64,000 nt of DNA from Aphelocoma coerulescens (GCF_041296385.1 NW_027184085.1:9171301-9235300), one strand, 5' to 3'; counted from the first letter of the stretch, positions 24,944 to 37,200 are shown. Numbers and translations are program-made. Notes: generated by a model from the letters alone, not told the origin.

Positions 24944-25988
24944 AGATCACAGAATGATGGAATTGTTTAGGTTGGAAAACACCTCTAGGACTATCAAGTC
25001 CATGTTCCCAAGTGCCACATCTACAAGTCTTTTAAATACCTCCAGGGATGGTGACACCACCACTGCCCTGGACAGCCTGTTCCAGTGCTTGGGAACCCTT
25101 TCAGCGAAGGAATTTTTTCTAATATCCAGTCTAAACCTTCCCTGGTGGAACTTGAGGCTGTTTCCTCCTGTCTTAGCTCTCATTATGTGGGATTGACCCC
25201 CACCTGTCTATGCCCTCCTGTCAGGGAGTTGCAGAGAGTGATAGGGTCGTCCCTGAGCCGGCAGGCTGAGCTCCCCCAGCTCCTCATCAGACTTGAGCTC
25301 CAGCTCCTTCCCCAGCTCTGTTTTCGTCCTCTGGACACACTACAGCACCCCAGTCCCTTTCTTTTTGTCAGGATCCCAGAACTGAACCCAAGATTTGAGG
25401 TGTGGCCTCACCAGTGCCCCCAGCACAGGGGGATGGGCACTGCCCTGGTCCTGCTGGCCACACTACTGCTGACACAAGCCTGGTGCCATTGGCCTTCTTG
25501 CCCACCTGGCCACACTCCAGATCATGTTCAGCCCCTGAAAACCAGCACCTCCAGGTCCTTTCCCACTCAGCAGCTTTCCAGCCATTCTATCCCAGCCTGG
25601 AGCTGCAGGAGGTTGTTGTGACCCAAGGGCTGGTACTTGGCCTTGTTGAACCTCACATGCTTGGCCTTGGCCCACGGATCCGGCCTGTCCTGATCCCTCT
25701 GCAGAGCCTTCCTGCCCTCCGGCAGATCAACACTCACACCCGACTTGGTGTTCTTCTCAAACTGACTGAGGGTGCTCTCAGTTCCCTCATCCAGATCATC
25801 AGTAAGGACATCAAACAGGGCTGGCCCCAGTACAGAGCCCTGGGGAATGCCACTGTGACCAGCCAAGATGGATTAAGTCCATTCACCATTACTCTCTGGG
25901 GATGGCTAGATTTTTACCCACCAAAGAGTGCACCTGTCTAAGCTGTGGCTGCCAGTTTCTCCAGGAGAATCATGTGGGAGACAGTGTC
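24944..25988 (-). mobile_element. CR1 LINE, about 1.05 kb, 5'-truncated
   Basis: The plus strand starts with the reversed CR1 3' tip 'agatcacagaatgatggaat'. It continues through 'cagcctgttccagtgcttgg' into the ORF2 coding end and stops in the reverse-transcriptase domain near 'ggagacagtgtcctc'. Orientation is minus. Translation shows CR1 landmarks in order: PQGSVLGP, the region of the FADD motif, [15 protein letters not shown] and LGHNN. Stops and frameshifts interrupt it, and between LGHNN and the C-terminal part the frame changes several times. It is a dead insertion with no clear target duplication, as usual for CR1. A CR1-C/-F-like subfamily is possible but not determinable by eye. Confidence 0.93.
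25567..25866 (-). pseudogene. CR1 ORF2 reverse-transcriptase fragment (inactive)
   Basis: This is a 99-codon open remnant of the CR1 ORF2 reverse transcriptase, read on the minus strand. It opens with [10 protein letters not shown], the fingers/palm motif preceding the catalytic loop, then [11 protein letters not shown]. The region that should carry the catalytic FADDTK reads FEKNTK, so both metal-binding aspartates of the YADD-type motif are gone. [19 protein letters not shown] and [13 protein letters not shown] follow, as in the thumb region. The apparent first codon is TTG within the domain, not a true start; upstream, frames are broken. It would have copied the element's own RNA at the insertion site in the nucleus when intact. 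It is not expressed as a gene. Confidence 0.9.
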
Positions 25989-28135
25989 CTCACAAAATTA
26001 TAAAGTGAGTTCAGGTCAGAGAAGTGAGGAAGGACTGAGAGATGTGGCTCCAAGTTGACCAGACATCTGCCAGCAGGCCCAGGATGGGCTCCTGCTGTAA
26101 AGACCTCCAGCTGCAGTGTGTGCAAACCGGGCTCTGACTTCTATTCGCTGACCTTCAGGAACTGCCCTGCACAAAAGTACCCCAGAGCAAGATGTCTTCC
26201 CACCTCCCAGTATTCCTGGCCAGTTCAGCACCCATCCTGCACCATTCTTCAAGGTGACTGGGCACCTGCTAAGTTTTCCATCCTCCTGTGGCTTTGTGGT
26301 ACATCAGCATTGCTCTTCCAGCTCTCACTGTGCAGCTGCATGCATGGGTAGGAACTAGTAGATGCTTTTTTTGTTCCTTCCTTCCACTCTCATCAGAGCA
26401 TAGGCATCTGAAGGACGTGAACAGGAAGGCAGGGGAGGATCTGTTAAGCATAATGAAGTGGAGGAGTGTGACAGAAACTGCTGAACAGAGTTCCCTGGGG
26501 AGGGCTGGGAGCATTATCACCTGAGTCAGTGAAAAAGCTGCTGAACAAACCCACAGCATGAAAGGACAATATCACAGATGCCCTGTGGGACAAGGACAGC
26601 TCCTTGCAGCATGGGCTGGGAGCTGGGGTGCTCAGCCTTGGTGACCTGTGTGGGGTTAGCTCCCCACACAGTCTTGGGCCACTGCCTCTTCTGCCCTCTT
26701 TTGAAGTTAATGGACACGGTGCTTCCCATACACCTCTCATTTCTGACTGACCCCAGGGCCTCTACCCCTCGTACCTCACCTGTGTCTCATGGCTGCAAAA
26801 CAGCCTCTCCAGTCTGGCCATCATGTCTCTGCTGGGCTGGCACCTGGCAGACACTTGCTGCCACAAGTCCTCTTGATTCCACTGCAAACAAGGGCTGAAA
26901 AACAGACCCCTTGCCCAGCAGCCATCCCAGAGCTGCAGCTGGGACAAGGGTAGAGTGGGAGGAAAACCTTGCTCTTCCCCTTCTCCTCTGGACCAGCCCT
27001 TTTCTCTGCCTTCACCAAGCTGAGAACTGCAGGTCAAGGGTACTTACCTGCTGTGCTTCCTGGTGCAACCATGAGATCATGCTAATTATAGGGCTCTCAG
27101 CTCCTCAGATGAAATTCTCCTTCTATATATACATGCATACATACATACATACATACATACACGTGTGCACAGAGTTTATTATTATTTCCATGCCAGACAA
27201 TCCTTCTTCATTAGGGCTTGGAATTTGCTTTCGATGCTCTCAGTCAGATCTTTAACATTATTTAAACACAATGGGTTTGAGGGAGTTTTTGTTATTTTTA
27301 ATGCAGACCAGATTTTGCTGGGATCAGAGAATTAAATTGTTCTTCATCTAGGCCTACGAGCTGCCTCCCTGTCTGCAGGAGCCAGGAGGGTCCTCATCGA
27401 CAAATTCAGCCTGCAGTGCTTTTCAAATCACAGCCAGGTGTCCAAGGAGGGGGACAAGAGGATGAATACCTCTTCCCACCTGTGCCACAACTCCACAGTC
27501 AGCACAGACTGTGGTGACACACCAAAGGCTCTCCTGAGCGTGGGGTGAGCACCAAGCAGGCGCCTGCAGCTCCCTCGCCTTCCCCGTGCGTCACAACTCT
27601 CAAGGACGTCAGGAGCACATCTGGCATGCCCTGCGTGTGACAGGGAGGGAGTCCCCGTGCTTGGCACAGCTGGGGCTGTGTGTCTGCTCACAGGCAGAAC
27701 GCCTGGCCCTGCTGTGTGGCACCTCCCCAGCTGGAGCGCCGTGCTGGGACCACTGTCCCCCCAGGAGCCCACATGTCAGAAGCAACACATCTCATCTCTC
27801 ATCACCCATCTGGGTCTGGTGTGTGGGTCCTGGAGAAGGGAGAGGCCAAAGCCTTTTGGGAATGTGGGAGATCCAGGCAAAGGAGGAAGGGAGTTGTCTG
27901 AGATTCACATGTCGCAGGGATGGGGCTGTGTTCAAGTGGTCCCGGCTGTGCAACTGTGGGAATAACAGACACAGACTGCTTCTGTGAGCAGTTCCAGTGC
28001 ACCTAAAATGTGCTTAGTGGGGAAAAAAAAAAATTCAGAGAAGATGATGGTGTGGATGATGTTCCTTTTAAAAGTCCTTTTTGCGAGGATTGAAAGAAAG
28101 GAGCTGTATTGAACCATATGCCAATGGTAACCAAA
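25989..28135. other. Unique sequence without a supportable gene
   Basis: Holds an (ATAC)n microsatellite near 27137 and otherwise unrecognised sequence. Open frames of up to 133 codons overlap on both strands without family resemblance. Confidence 0.5.
27137..27161. repeat. (ATAC)n microsatellite
   Basis: About six units of ATAC follow TATATACATGC and lead into ACGTGTGC. Confidence 0.88.
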
Positions 28136-28748
28136 CATGTCCTGGGCTGCATCCAGAGCCCTGTGGGCAGCAGGGGAGGGAGGGGATTCTGCCCCTCTGC
28201 TCCACTCTGCTGAGACCCACCTGGAGCTCTGCATCCAGCTCTGGGGTCCCAGCACAGCAGGGACAGGGACCTGCTGGAGCAAGCCCAGAGGAGGCCACCA
28301 AGATGATCAGAGGGATGGAGGATCTCTACTATGGAGACAGGCTGAGACAGTGGGGGTTGTTCAGCCTGGAGAAGGGAAGGGGAGATCTTATAGCACCTTC
28401 CAGTACCTAAAAGGGCTACAAGAGAGCTTGAGAAGGAGAGCTTTCTTCAATAGGAACTGCTGAACATTTCAACAGGACAAGGAGGAATGGCTTCAAACTG
28501 AAACAGAGCAGGTTTAGATTAGATGTTACGAAGAAATTCTTAACTGTGAGGGTGGTGAGACACTGGCACAGGTTGCCCAGAGAAGCTGGTTTTGCCCCAT
28601 CCCTGGCAGTGTTCAAGGCCAGGCTGGATCGGGCTCTGAGCGGCCTGGTTGAGTGGAAGGTGTCCCTGCCCATGGCAGGGGGGTTGGAATGAGATGATCT
28701 TTATGGTCCCTTCCAACCTAAACCAATCTATGATTCTGTGATTCTATA
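28136..28748 (+). mobile_element. CR1 LINE, about 0.6 kb, 5'-truncated
   Basis: It begins at 'cctgggctgcatccagagcc', which encodes the C-terminal part of CR1 ORF2. It runs through the coding end and 3' UTR ('ggtgtccctgcccatggcag') and finishes with 'ctatgattctgtgattctat', the octamer-repeat tail. Orientation is plus. The next bases form a GAAA/GAGA purine repeat that may have grown from the integration junction. Confidence 0.93.
28280..28680 (+). pseudogene. CR1 ORF2 C-terminal fragment (decayed)
   Basis: In the plus-strand frame ATKMIRGMEDLYYGDRLRQ and GLFSLEKGRGDLIA are recognisable CR1 ORF2 C-terminal landmarks. After a frame break and stops, RNGFKLKQSRFRLD, RHWHRLPREA and PSLAVFKARLDRALSGL follow. 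In intact CR1 this is the region behind the reverse-transcriptase thumb. The reading frame is lost between these blocks, so no protein is made. Preservation of the block order marks it as a moderately old copy. Confidence 0.85.
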
Positions 28749-28788
28749 GGGAAAGAGAGAGATAAAGAAAGAGAAAGAGATAAATAGT
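28749..28788. repeat. GAAA/GAGA purine simple repeat at CR1 3' junction
   Basis: About 38 bp of GGGAAAGAGAGAGATAAAG-type units begin immediately after the CR1 tail octamers. Confidence 0.8.
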
Positions 28789-29904
28789 CTTCAAATTTTA
28801 TTCAGCAACTGAAAAAGAGGCACGAGTTGGGTGTCAGAATCGCATTTCTTCTGAAAAGTGGAAAAAGAAATCCTTTGTGAGATTTCTCTGGTGTAGAAGC
28901 ATTTGGTGCAAGAGATGGGAGCAAACCACCCTGTCGCAGAGATGGCCAGGTGGGAAGGGGAGCGACTCAAGCTGAGATAAAATATTGACACTGGAACAGA
29001 CATGCGTGAATGGGCCACGAATAAATAGAATCTGGAGATGGGAAAAAACTACCCAACCAACAAAGAGTCCTGGAACTGCCTCCTGTAATGGAGTGATGGG
29101 GATAGAGAGATTACAGGAAGCACAGAGTGGGCCCTGAGACTAAACAACCACTTTGCCTCATTTTTTGATAAGACCAGGGCTGCTGCCCATGGGATCAAAG
29201 TCATAAAGCATAATTAGAAGTGGGGGTATAGAAATTATCACAGCCGGTCTGGAAGCAAAACTTGGCAAGCTCAGTGCTCTGAGCTTGGTGGGACTGGGTA
29301 GCCTCCATCCCAGCAAACTGGCAGGTTGGCCAGAGGGAATTTAAGCATCTCCCAGGGCATGGTGTGGTGTGATGGGACTACTCTGGCTATGACTGAGCTG
29401 AGACTGGAAACTCAAAGCTACTGCCTGCCCATGAGTGCAGAAGGCTTCAAGGAGCTGCTGTGGGCCAGGCAGGAGATGCTGATAGGGCTGAAGGTGCAGT
29501 CCTGGGAAGCTGGAGGGACTCCCAGCAGGCCTTTTTTTTGCAGGATAAACAGATCCAATGTTACACCCTGGAATCTGCAGAGTGAGGTGTCCTCAGCAGT
29601 CCCCCGCAGCAGGGTGGAGGGGGAGCTGCTTCTCCACCTTCACTTTCCAAATCACTGCCTCCCTTGGCATCATCAGTCGAGAGAGCTGCCATCCACTTGA
29701 GGCTCTCTCCTTCTTCTTGTCCTGATTATTATGATCATTACTGTCTCATTTCAAGCTGTAAATCAGAAATATTGTGCCTCGTATTTTTCCTCCCTGGGGA
29801 ACGCATAACTAGGGGTGAGATTGGCTCTGAAGTTCAGTGCTGTTCTGTTGAAAAACTGCCTCGACAAATCGAAACTGTCTCACTTTTTAGAAGAAGTTTT
29901 GATT
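28789..29904. other. Mostly unique sequence; possible very old LINE relic
   Basis: No gene recognised. The interval 29110-29345 ('gactaaacaaccactttgcc' to 'gcctccatcccagcaaactg') has spacing and wording faintly like the ORF2 region upstream of the reverse transcriptase in old CR1/L3-type LINEs, but it is too degraded to assert. The rest is unassigned. Confidence 0.35.
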
Positions 29905-30163
29905 GGAATCAATCTTTCTTTTTTTTATGAGCATAAAAAGGGAGTAGTTAAAAGTAAGATTTATTCCAAATTCATCTTATCAGCTCTGAGACATTCAATT
30001 TTGTAATCAATTCCCACAGGGGCTCCACCAAGAAGCCCATATTCAGAATCAATCCTGTATTTCATTAGGTTATTTCTGGTGTTAAAAAATAAGATTGATT
30101 CTTACTTTATGTTATAGCGCTACAGCAATTTATTTTTTAATGATATGAGGTAAGAATCAATCT
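29905..30163. promoter_or_regulatory. Cluster of GATTGATT / GAATCAATC motifs with inverted repeat (candidate)
   Basis: GAATCAATC or its complement occurs at 29906-29914 (inside the dyad GATTGGAATCAATC), 30046-30054, 30094-30102 (as GATTGATTC) and 30154-30162. The last two are arms of a perfect 14-bp inverted repeat: AGATTGATTCTTAC at 30092-30105 and GTAAGAATCAATCT at 30150-30163, with a 44-base spacer. TGATTGAT-type sequences are known PBX/HOX-class binding cores. Whether this is functional is inference. Confidence 0.35.
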
Positions 30164-33100
30164 CTGGCTTCTTTTTCCTTTTTTTTTTTTCTTTTTTCTT
30201 TTTTAATCCTGCTTTTCCTGCATCGGTTTTGTTAGAGCCAAGAGAAGTTAGCAAGCTCTGAAGGATTTCCAAATTACTCTTGTGCAAATTTAGACCCTGT
30301 TGGTGCCAGTCTGCTGCTCACAGGATCTGCAGAGCACCATGAGGCCTGATGAAAGGCACAGCCTGCCCTGTCCTGGGATTTTGGGAACACACTGACACAA
30401 AACAGCACTGATCTCCAGACCTTGGCAGCAGCATCCTGACCTCTATGGGCTCCCACACCACTCCAGCATGCCCAGGAGCAGGTCTCCTGTCTCAATGATG
30501 CTGGTTGCTAGCTATTCCCATAATCACTATGACAATAAATATACATGACTGAATTAATCCCTAATAATTCATGAGCTGTGTGTGACTCATCACGAGTGGT
30601 TCAGAAGTTACTCAAGTGACCACAGGTACGTTTCATGGATAGCTGGGAAATTACCTTGCTTGCAGCACTGGGATTTGTTTACTGTGTTGGTATTTGCCTG
30701 GCTATTCTTCAGGTATTTTGATTTAAGTAGTGGCACTTTGTCTTTCCTCGTTTCTTTTCCCCCTTGAGCCTAGAAACACAGCACAGGTTTTCAGCAGTGA
30801 GGGAAGTAAACCAGAGTGACTGACACAGGATGGATCCATGAATCGAAGCTCCCTAAAGCTCAGGAAAACTGACCCATGGCATCCTTCTGTCCCTGGTGGA
30901 TTGTGGCACCCAGGGCAGTCAGCCTTTACCTTCCTGTGCTGCAGAGGATGTTCCTTTGTGGTGCTGATGTGATGCACTGAGAACAACAGTTGGTCTCTCT
31001 GCCATGATTTGGGAGTTACTGGGACATGGTCCCTAAACTTTGGTCATGATGGTGGGATCCTGGCTGCTCTTTAATATACCACTGGCCAGCTGGGCTTGGA
31101 AGAGTGGCATTTACCAGGTCTCAGCCCTCTGCTGCTAGTGGTTTGGTCACTCCAGACACTACAGGGTTTGGAGGCAAAGCTGAAAAGTAACAGACAGAAT
31201 AGCAGACCTTTTGCTGCTCAAATACCACTGGAGCCCTCTGAAATCCCTGCCAGAGCTCTCATTTATGAGATGTGACCCAAATCTCAACATCCAGCAGAAG
31301 TTAAAGGTTGTCTCCAGGTTTATCTTCGCCCAGCAGTAGAACAGCTCCCATTCTCCAGCCTCAGGTCCACATCCCCAGCTGGGCAGGGGAGGTTGGCTGT
31401 GTTCCATTTCCCAGGCTCACTCTTGACCTCAGTGGAGGGCTGAATCCTTTTTCCTTCAAACAGGTGGCTAGGAAGCAGCTGAGTTTACTGGGAATTTTCC
31501 CCTTCCTCTCTCCCAGAATGGCTGATTCCCAGGTCAGATCATGCAGTGGGCACATCCTCCCAACATGCTGGGCTCCATAGCTTGGCTGCACTGGGAAGGA
31601 TGGAGTTGTGAGCCTGAAGACTGGAAAAGGTCCTTTCCCATGGAGAAAATGGTGCTAGGTTTCATCACACACCTTTGGGACTTCTGAAGCAGCATGGCAG
31701 GACTGGGAGACATCAGGGGAAACTGGGAGCAGGAGCCTCCTGTGAGTTGTACACCCCAGAACCGTGGCTTCAATGGTCTTTGTGGAGCTGAGATCCCTCC
31801 AGGATCACTCACATGTTGTGTCCTTGTGCACGTTGTGGGTGCAAATCTCCAATTTTGTCTCTCTCTATCAGCCTTCTACTCTTGCTGTCTCCTCATGCGT
31901 GCCTCTTGCTTGTCTCTATCTTTGTCACTGTGTACATATCTGTCTGTCTGTGGCTCTGTTAGTCTTCAAAGGCCCTGAGTTCATTTGATTTCATTATCAT
32001 TTCCCATCTCTTGAGCTCTATCTCTTTGTTTTTTCCCCTTTTCTCATTATAATTTACATGCAGCTTGGGTGCATGCTGGAAATGAAATGCGAATTTGATA
32101 AAGCAGCCACAGCTCTTGCTTCCAACCGTGGCCTGAAAGCCCTGAACCCCTTGGAGAAAAGCAGGCTCTCTTTTTTTTTTCCCCATAAAGGGGGAAAAAG
32201 CAGGATTTTTTTTTTTTTCCATTGCACTGGCATAGAATGAAATTCCTCCAGCAATTACCAGGAGATAATGGCCTGAAATTAAACAGTCCTATCTCGTTCT
32301 CTAACTATAGGACGTTTTATTTTTTCAAACTATTGAATACCAGGCGAACAATAATCAGGCAGGCATTAGGCATTCACACGCAGGCTACCTGGGATATGAA
32401 AGTCCATACACACGGCAGAGCTCCTTTTATTTTTTGTTATGAGCAAGGCATGCAGAGTTTTATGCAGATGGAGAGAGGCATTAGCCTGGTGCCCAGCAAT
32501 GCACTGCTAATTCAGGTGCAGGTACCAGTGCTGCCTTGCTTGTGCTGACTGATGATGGAGATCCAGGGGTATGGGGGAACTTCCCTGTGGGCACAGCTCT
32601 TCCCTTGCCTGTCTGTGCCATCTGTATTTGCCACAGTGCCATTGCTGGCAGCTCTGTCCTCATTTTGTAACACAGCAGATACAGAGAAGGAGTTTAAAGG
32701 TGTGTGGGGGGGGGTCAGGTCAGGTCCTGGTGCACTGCAGGGAAGTTCTCTGGACTTTGCAGCCCCACACACTCCCGCAGGTAATCACACCCTGGTTTTT
32801 CCTGCTCTCCTGGTCTCTCAGGGGGGCACCTGCAGGGCTCTGCCATGGCCTTGGAGTTGGCACACAGTGTTGAAGCTGCCTGGCACAGACAGAGCCAGCA
32901 CACCGTTTCCTGCTGAGCCAATCTCACTCAAATTACCCAGGAGATTTCAGCAAAAGTGTAATTGAGCTGCTCTGGCTTATACGCAGCTTGATGTTCAAGA
33001 GGAAGGGAAAAATTCCAGGAGGACGGGGATGGACTCCTAAAGCTGTCAAGAGGTAAAAAGAGGTGAGGAGATGGCTGAGACTGAACAGTGTGCTCCCCAG

Positions 33101-33914
33101 GGAATTAAATACGCCATCAATGACCTCCACAGAAGGTTTGAAAAGACGGAGTGATGTGGGGTGGGGAGAAATGGCTGCTTGCAGTGACAGGGATACACAT
33201 CTGAGGGGAGCCTCGGACTTGCAGAAGGTGCCCTTTGAATCCAGGTACTGAGTTCCAGAAAGGGCAGAGGGCTGGACACATGTTGGAGAGAGGGGTTATT
33301 CCCCACTGTGTCTCATCCTGGAGGTTACCTGGACAAGGTGGTAAGGCTGGGGATGTTCTCCTCCCAGCTGTGTGACAATGACCTGCCACCATCCTACCAC
33401 CCACAAAAGGGGGTACAGCTGAAAAGCCTTCTCATCCACTTGGATTCAACTCATCTGGATTCCTTCTGCCTCAAAATTATTTATGAATAGACCTTTTAAA
33501 AATTGTTAAAACAGCTTCCTTCAATACCTGCATAGCACAGTGTCTTTTCCTTGCTTGGAAAGATCTTCATTGTCTAATACTTGTCCATGTATAGTCATGA
33601 CTTAAAGTCAAAATTAAAACAGAAATCATATCAAGTATTCCCAAATCCACCAAACAGCACGACATATTTTTAAGTGAGGGGGACTGATGGGTGGCTTTTC
33701 AGTTCCCCAGAGTAGCTCTTTCTCCTGAATTGAAACTGGAAAATGTTTCAGCATCATAAATGCCACGTCCTCTTGAAGCAGGCAGGAGACATGAGAGGGC
33801 CCTGGAGGCTTTCTGCAGAGCTGGCCATGATCCCCTGTAGGCAGGCAGGGGATCTGCTCCCTCACCCCAGCTGGGAATGCTCCAGAAGGGTTAACAAGAT
33901 AACAGGGAATGGCA
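30164..33914. other. Unique sequence without a supportable gene
   Basis: Contains a T-rich tract (about 30178-30206), a pyrimidine-rich CT/TGTC stretch (about 31857-31960), a small duplication with hairpin (32153-32220), a run of 9 G (32706-32714) and otherwise unassigned DNA. Confidence 0.5.
32153..32220. repeat. Two-copy GCAGG-T(n) duplication with hairpin
   Basis: 'gagaaaagcagg' plus a T run (32153-32184) recurs about 39 bp downstream as 'gggaaaaagcagg' plus a T run (32190-32220). At the junction TTTTTCCCC (32176-32184) and GGGGAAAAA (32191-32199) form a perfect 9-bp stem around a 6-base loop. Confidence 0.75.
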
Positions 33915-34165
33915 GAGTCGTGCCTATAATTTATTAAGGCTTTCAAAAGGCTTTTGATAAAGTCCCTCATAGGAGGCTATTAAGGAAACCTGGTAACCAC
34001 AGGATGAGAGGAAAAGCCAAGGCATGGATTAAAATCGAGATAAGACAGGGTGGGAAGGGAAGGAACAAATGGCCAATTCTCAGCAGGCAGAAAGGTTAAT
34101 AGTGGAGAGCCTGAGGTCACCCAGGCCCTGAGTGGTTGAATATATTTATTAACCCAAGCACAGAG
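33915..34165 (+). pseudogene. Very old CR1-type reverse-transcriptase relic
   Basis: One plus-strand frame reads QKAFDKVPHRRLLRKPG followed by RGKAKAWIK. This fits the CR1-clade RT segment DFSKAFDxVPHxxLLxKL...WI. Past two stops and frame changes, 'gaatatatttattaac' near 34139 corresponds to the later LFNIFIN motif. Divergence is much greater than in the other CR1 copies here, and there is no recognisable 3' tail. Assignment to an old CR1/L3 lineage is by motif order only. Confidence 0.55.
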
Positions 34166-34249
34166 GGGAAGGGAGCAGTGTGGCTGTGGAGCTCGCTGGG
34201 GGCTGCTGCAGCAAGGCAGATGAAGGTGAGATGCAGAAGAGCCCTGTGG

Positions 34250-34287
34250 TGGGATGGGATGGGACGGGATGGGATGGGACAGGATGG
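34250..34287. repeat. (GGGAT)n pentanucleotide repeat
   Basis: About seven GGGAT units with single substitutions (GGGAC, AGGAT). Confidence 0.9.
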
Positions 34288-34289
34288 AC

Positions 34290-37200
34290 AGACAGTGAGT
34301 GATTCTGCACCCAGAGCTGTGACTGGGGCCGGTATGGGAGCTGGGACACCCCAGAGTGTTGTAGCTGCTGGGGCACAGCTGCTGGTGCACAGGGGGATTG
34401 TGAAAGACACTGCCCTGGGCTCTGCCAGAGGAGCCAGGGCAGAGTGAGCCAGCTCACATCTAGCTCAGAGGCAGAATGGTGAGGCTGAGTTGGGAACAAA
34501 CCCAAAACAGAACAAACGGCATTCCCTTTACATCAATGGGACCGATTTACACCTGCTGAAGAACTGCCCCAAAGGCCGTATTTCTAAGACCCAATGATAT
34601 TCGCCAGAGCAGACAGAATTTGTCACTTTTCACATCAGAAACAAGGATAACTTCTCCTTCTCCCCAGTGAGGCAGGACTGCAGCCCTCTGGACTCAAGTG
34701 GCATGCAAAAGCCAGGTTAGTGAATTTAAATTAATCTGAGTGATGAGCAGGGTCCAAAGGATCGGTCTGGAAAAACTACCTGATGAGCATGAAAAGAAAT
34801 ACTGGGTATTGACTTGGGGAATATTATCCATCCTGTGCAAACAGCCCAGTGGAGCTAACAGCCTGGTGGAACAAACAGCCTGTGGACACCTGATTAAACA
34901 GTGTTTATGATAACTAGGGGAGAATGTCTTTTTAATTACTTTTGTGTGTGGGAATGCAGATTTGTGTGAAAAGTCTCTTCTGTTTTGTTTTTATGGACAC
35001 AACCAGCTTGAAAAACTAGCTTGAAAAATGGCTCAGATGAAAAGTTTGGAAGAGGGCAGAAAACTTTTGGTCTTTTCTAAGAGAGGGAAAAAAGTACGGG
35101 TTTCAAAATGTGTCCTCATACTAAAAAATGACCTGATTGGAGGTTAAAAAGCAACCACAAAGGAAAAGCCTGAACTGCCACAGACCAGTTTGAAGCTGTT
35201 AAAATATAACACATTCAAAATTATTAACATGAGGTATTTCCTAAGAACTCCATCAATTCAAACTATTTTAATTAATTTTTCATTTCCAATTTTGATTTTT
35301 TTTCATTAGAAGAGTAAAATTTAGAAAGCTGGTGAAACTTCTGGTGACAAAGCATTGCAGAGAAAATTTCTCATCTGAAATCCATGTAGGGATGAGATGT
35401 GTAAGGAGGAATTACATCTCAGCAGTAATCTCAGTCATGGGGTTTCGTAATTGTGTGCTCCATGTTTTGAACATCCGCACCCTTTTAATGGATTTTCCTA
35501 GGTTAATTATACCATTATTTCACCCTGCATGTATAAAACTGGCTGTTCAAAGTCAACTGTAAATGAAAATTGCAGCTGTTAAATCGCTGGGGTGGCTAAC
35601 TTGCTGGCTGCAAAACAAACACGGCACCCACTAATTGGCCTGTAAACAAGGGTGGTGGGGAAGGGCTGGGGCGAGTCTCTGGCATCCATCGGGCACCATC
35701 CAACAGAAAACTGAGCATCAGGAAAGCCAAAGTCACTGGAAAGACCCTCTGGATGCCAAGGTCAGCAGATGGCCCGGGGAAACAATCCGAGAGGCTGAGC
35801 TGCGTGCACACTTTCTCTGCTCTCCCAGGTCACTTGCTGCCTGCAATGTTAATTATCCATTAGGAAAAACAAGCAAGCAAACCCATCTCCCTGCCCAAGG
35901 TGACTCCAGAGGGTATGAAATGCTGGAAGAGCACTTCTCACCTGCTCTGTTGGCAGAGGGAAGAAGACCCACGTGCCTGACCCACGTCCACACCACCGCT
36001 GACAGCAATTGGACAATAGAATCAAATAAACAAGGAAAAATCATCCCAAGGGATGAACTTTTTGGGGTTTCTGTTAGACAGCTTAAGATGATACAATCTG
36101 AGGCTTTTCAGGCTTTCTGGATCCTTCTATTCCTCTTTTTGCTCTCTTCTTCTTCATCCTCATCCTCATGGGAAACTGACAGGAAAATAGGATGCTGAGG
36201 AAACATTCTTCAGCTGAATTTGCCACCTTGTGGATGTCGCAGAGTTTTGCAGAGATCCCTCCATCGTGGCAGAGAGCAGCAGGAGGCAAGCTGTGTCTGC
36301 TGGGACCTCCACGCTTTTGCCACTTGTGCCCCCCAGCTGCCCCCCACCTCCCACTGGACAGGCATCACCAAGGGTGTGCAGCCTGGGCAGAGAATGTCAC
36401 CTCAGGCCCTTGGAGCTGCCTGGGACTCAGCAGACCACCAAATGAGTTTCCCCAGGATGCACCTCCTCCCTTGGAGCATCCTCAAATAGGTTGTTTTCCC
36501 CTTCTGAAAGACCAAAGTGTTAAAGTCTGCCACTGAGCTTACCATCCTCCACCAGGCAAGCATTATGTGAAGCAGCAACCACTGTTTCAGCTAGTTTTAG
36601 CTCTACCTCTGGAACTTATGATGGCAGTCCCCAAGAAACTTGAGTTCTGTGTCAGACCAGAAGGCATTTTTCCTTGGGGTCCAGAGAGCAGTCCCTCCAG
36701 TCTGCCTCCAATGGGAAAGGCAAAAACAAGGCTGTGCAGCTGTGATAAAAGCAGGTAACACTGACTGCAGCTTTCTGGGCTGGTCCTGGAAAGACTGTTC
36801 TATGGGCATCAATTAACCAGGGAGTTGGAAAGCTCCATAAGGTTCTTTTTAGGCTGTTCCCTGTCTTGAGGCAGAAGCAGCTCTACTGAAACCAAGCACA
36901 TGCTTCTCTTGTCATCCTTATAGACCTTAGGCAACAGAGCCTTAACTCTGCACAGAGGTTTTTTTTGGTCTCTCCATAATCTCCCTTGCTGGTGTAGGAA
37001 GTGTTAGGGAAAATTTTCAAAGTAAGCTAAAAAACTAAGTTTACCAAAATGCTTGTCTGCTCGGAGCTCCTATTTGCTGTAGCACCTCTTTGGTGCTGAA
37101 CATGCACCGGGGGCAAGGAAAGATTGGAATTAGTGACAGTAAAGTTTGGGATATGAGTTGCTCAAGAACAGCACTAGGCACTGGTGGTATTCTGAGGTCC

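Noticed and set aside
27041..27085. U1 snRNA-like start (TACTTACCTG followed by ACCATGAGATCA)
   Set aside because: The spacing between the blocks is wrong and the rest of the U1 sequence and its promoter elements are absent; also readable as chance splice-donor-like sequence.
35635..36198. 187-codon plus-strand open frame ending in a Leu/Ser run
   Set aside because: The terminal low-complexity part comes from TCTTCTTCATCC simple sequence; nothing else is protein-like.
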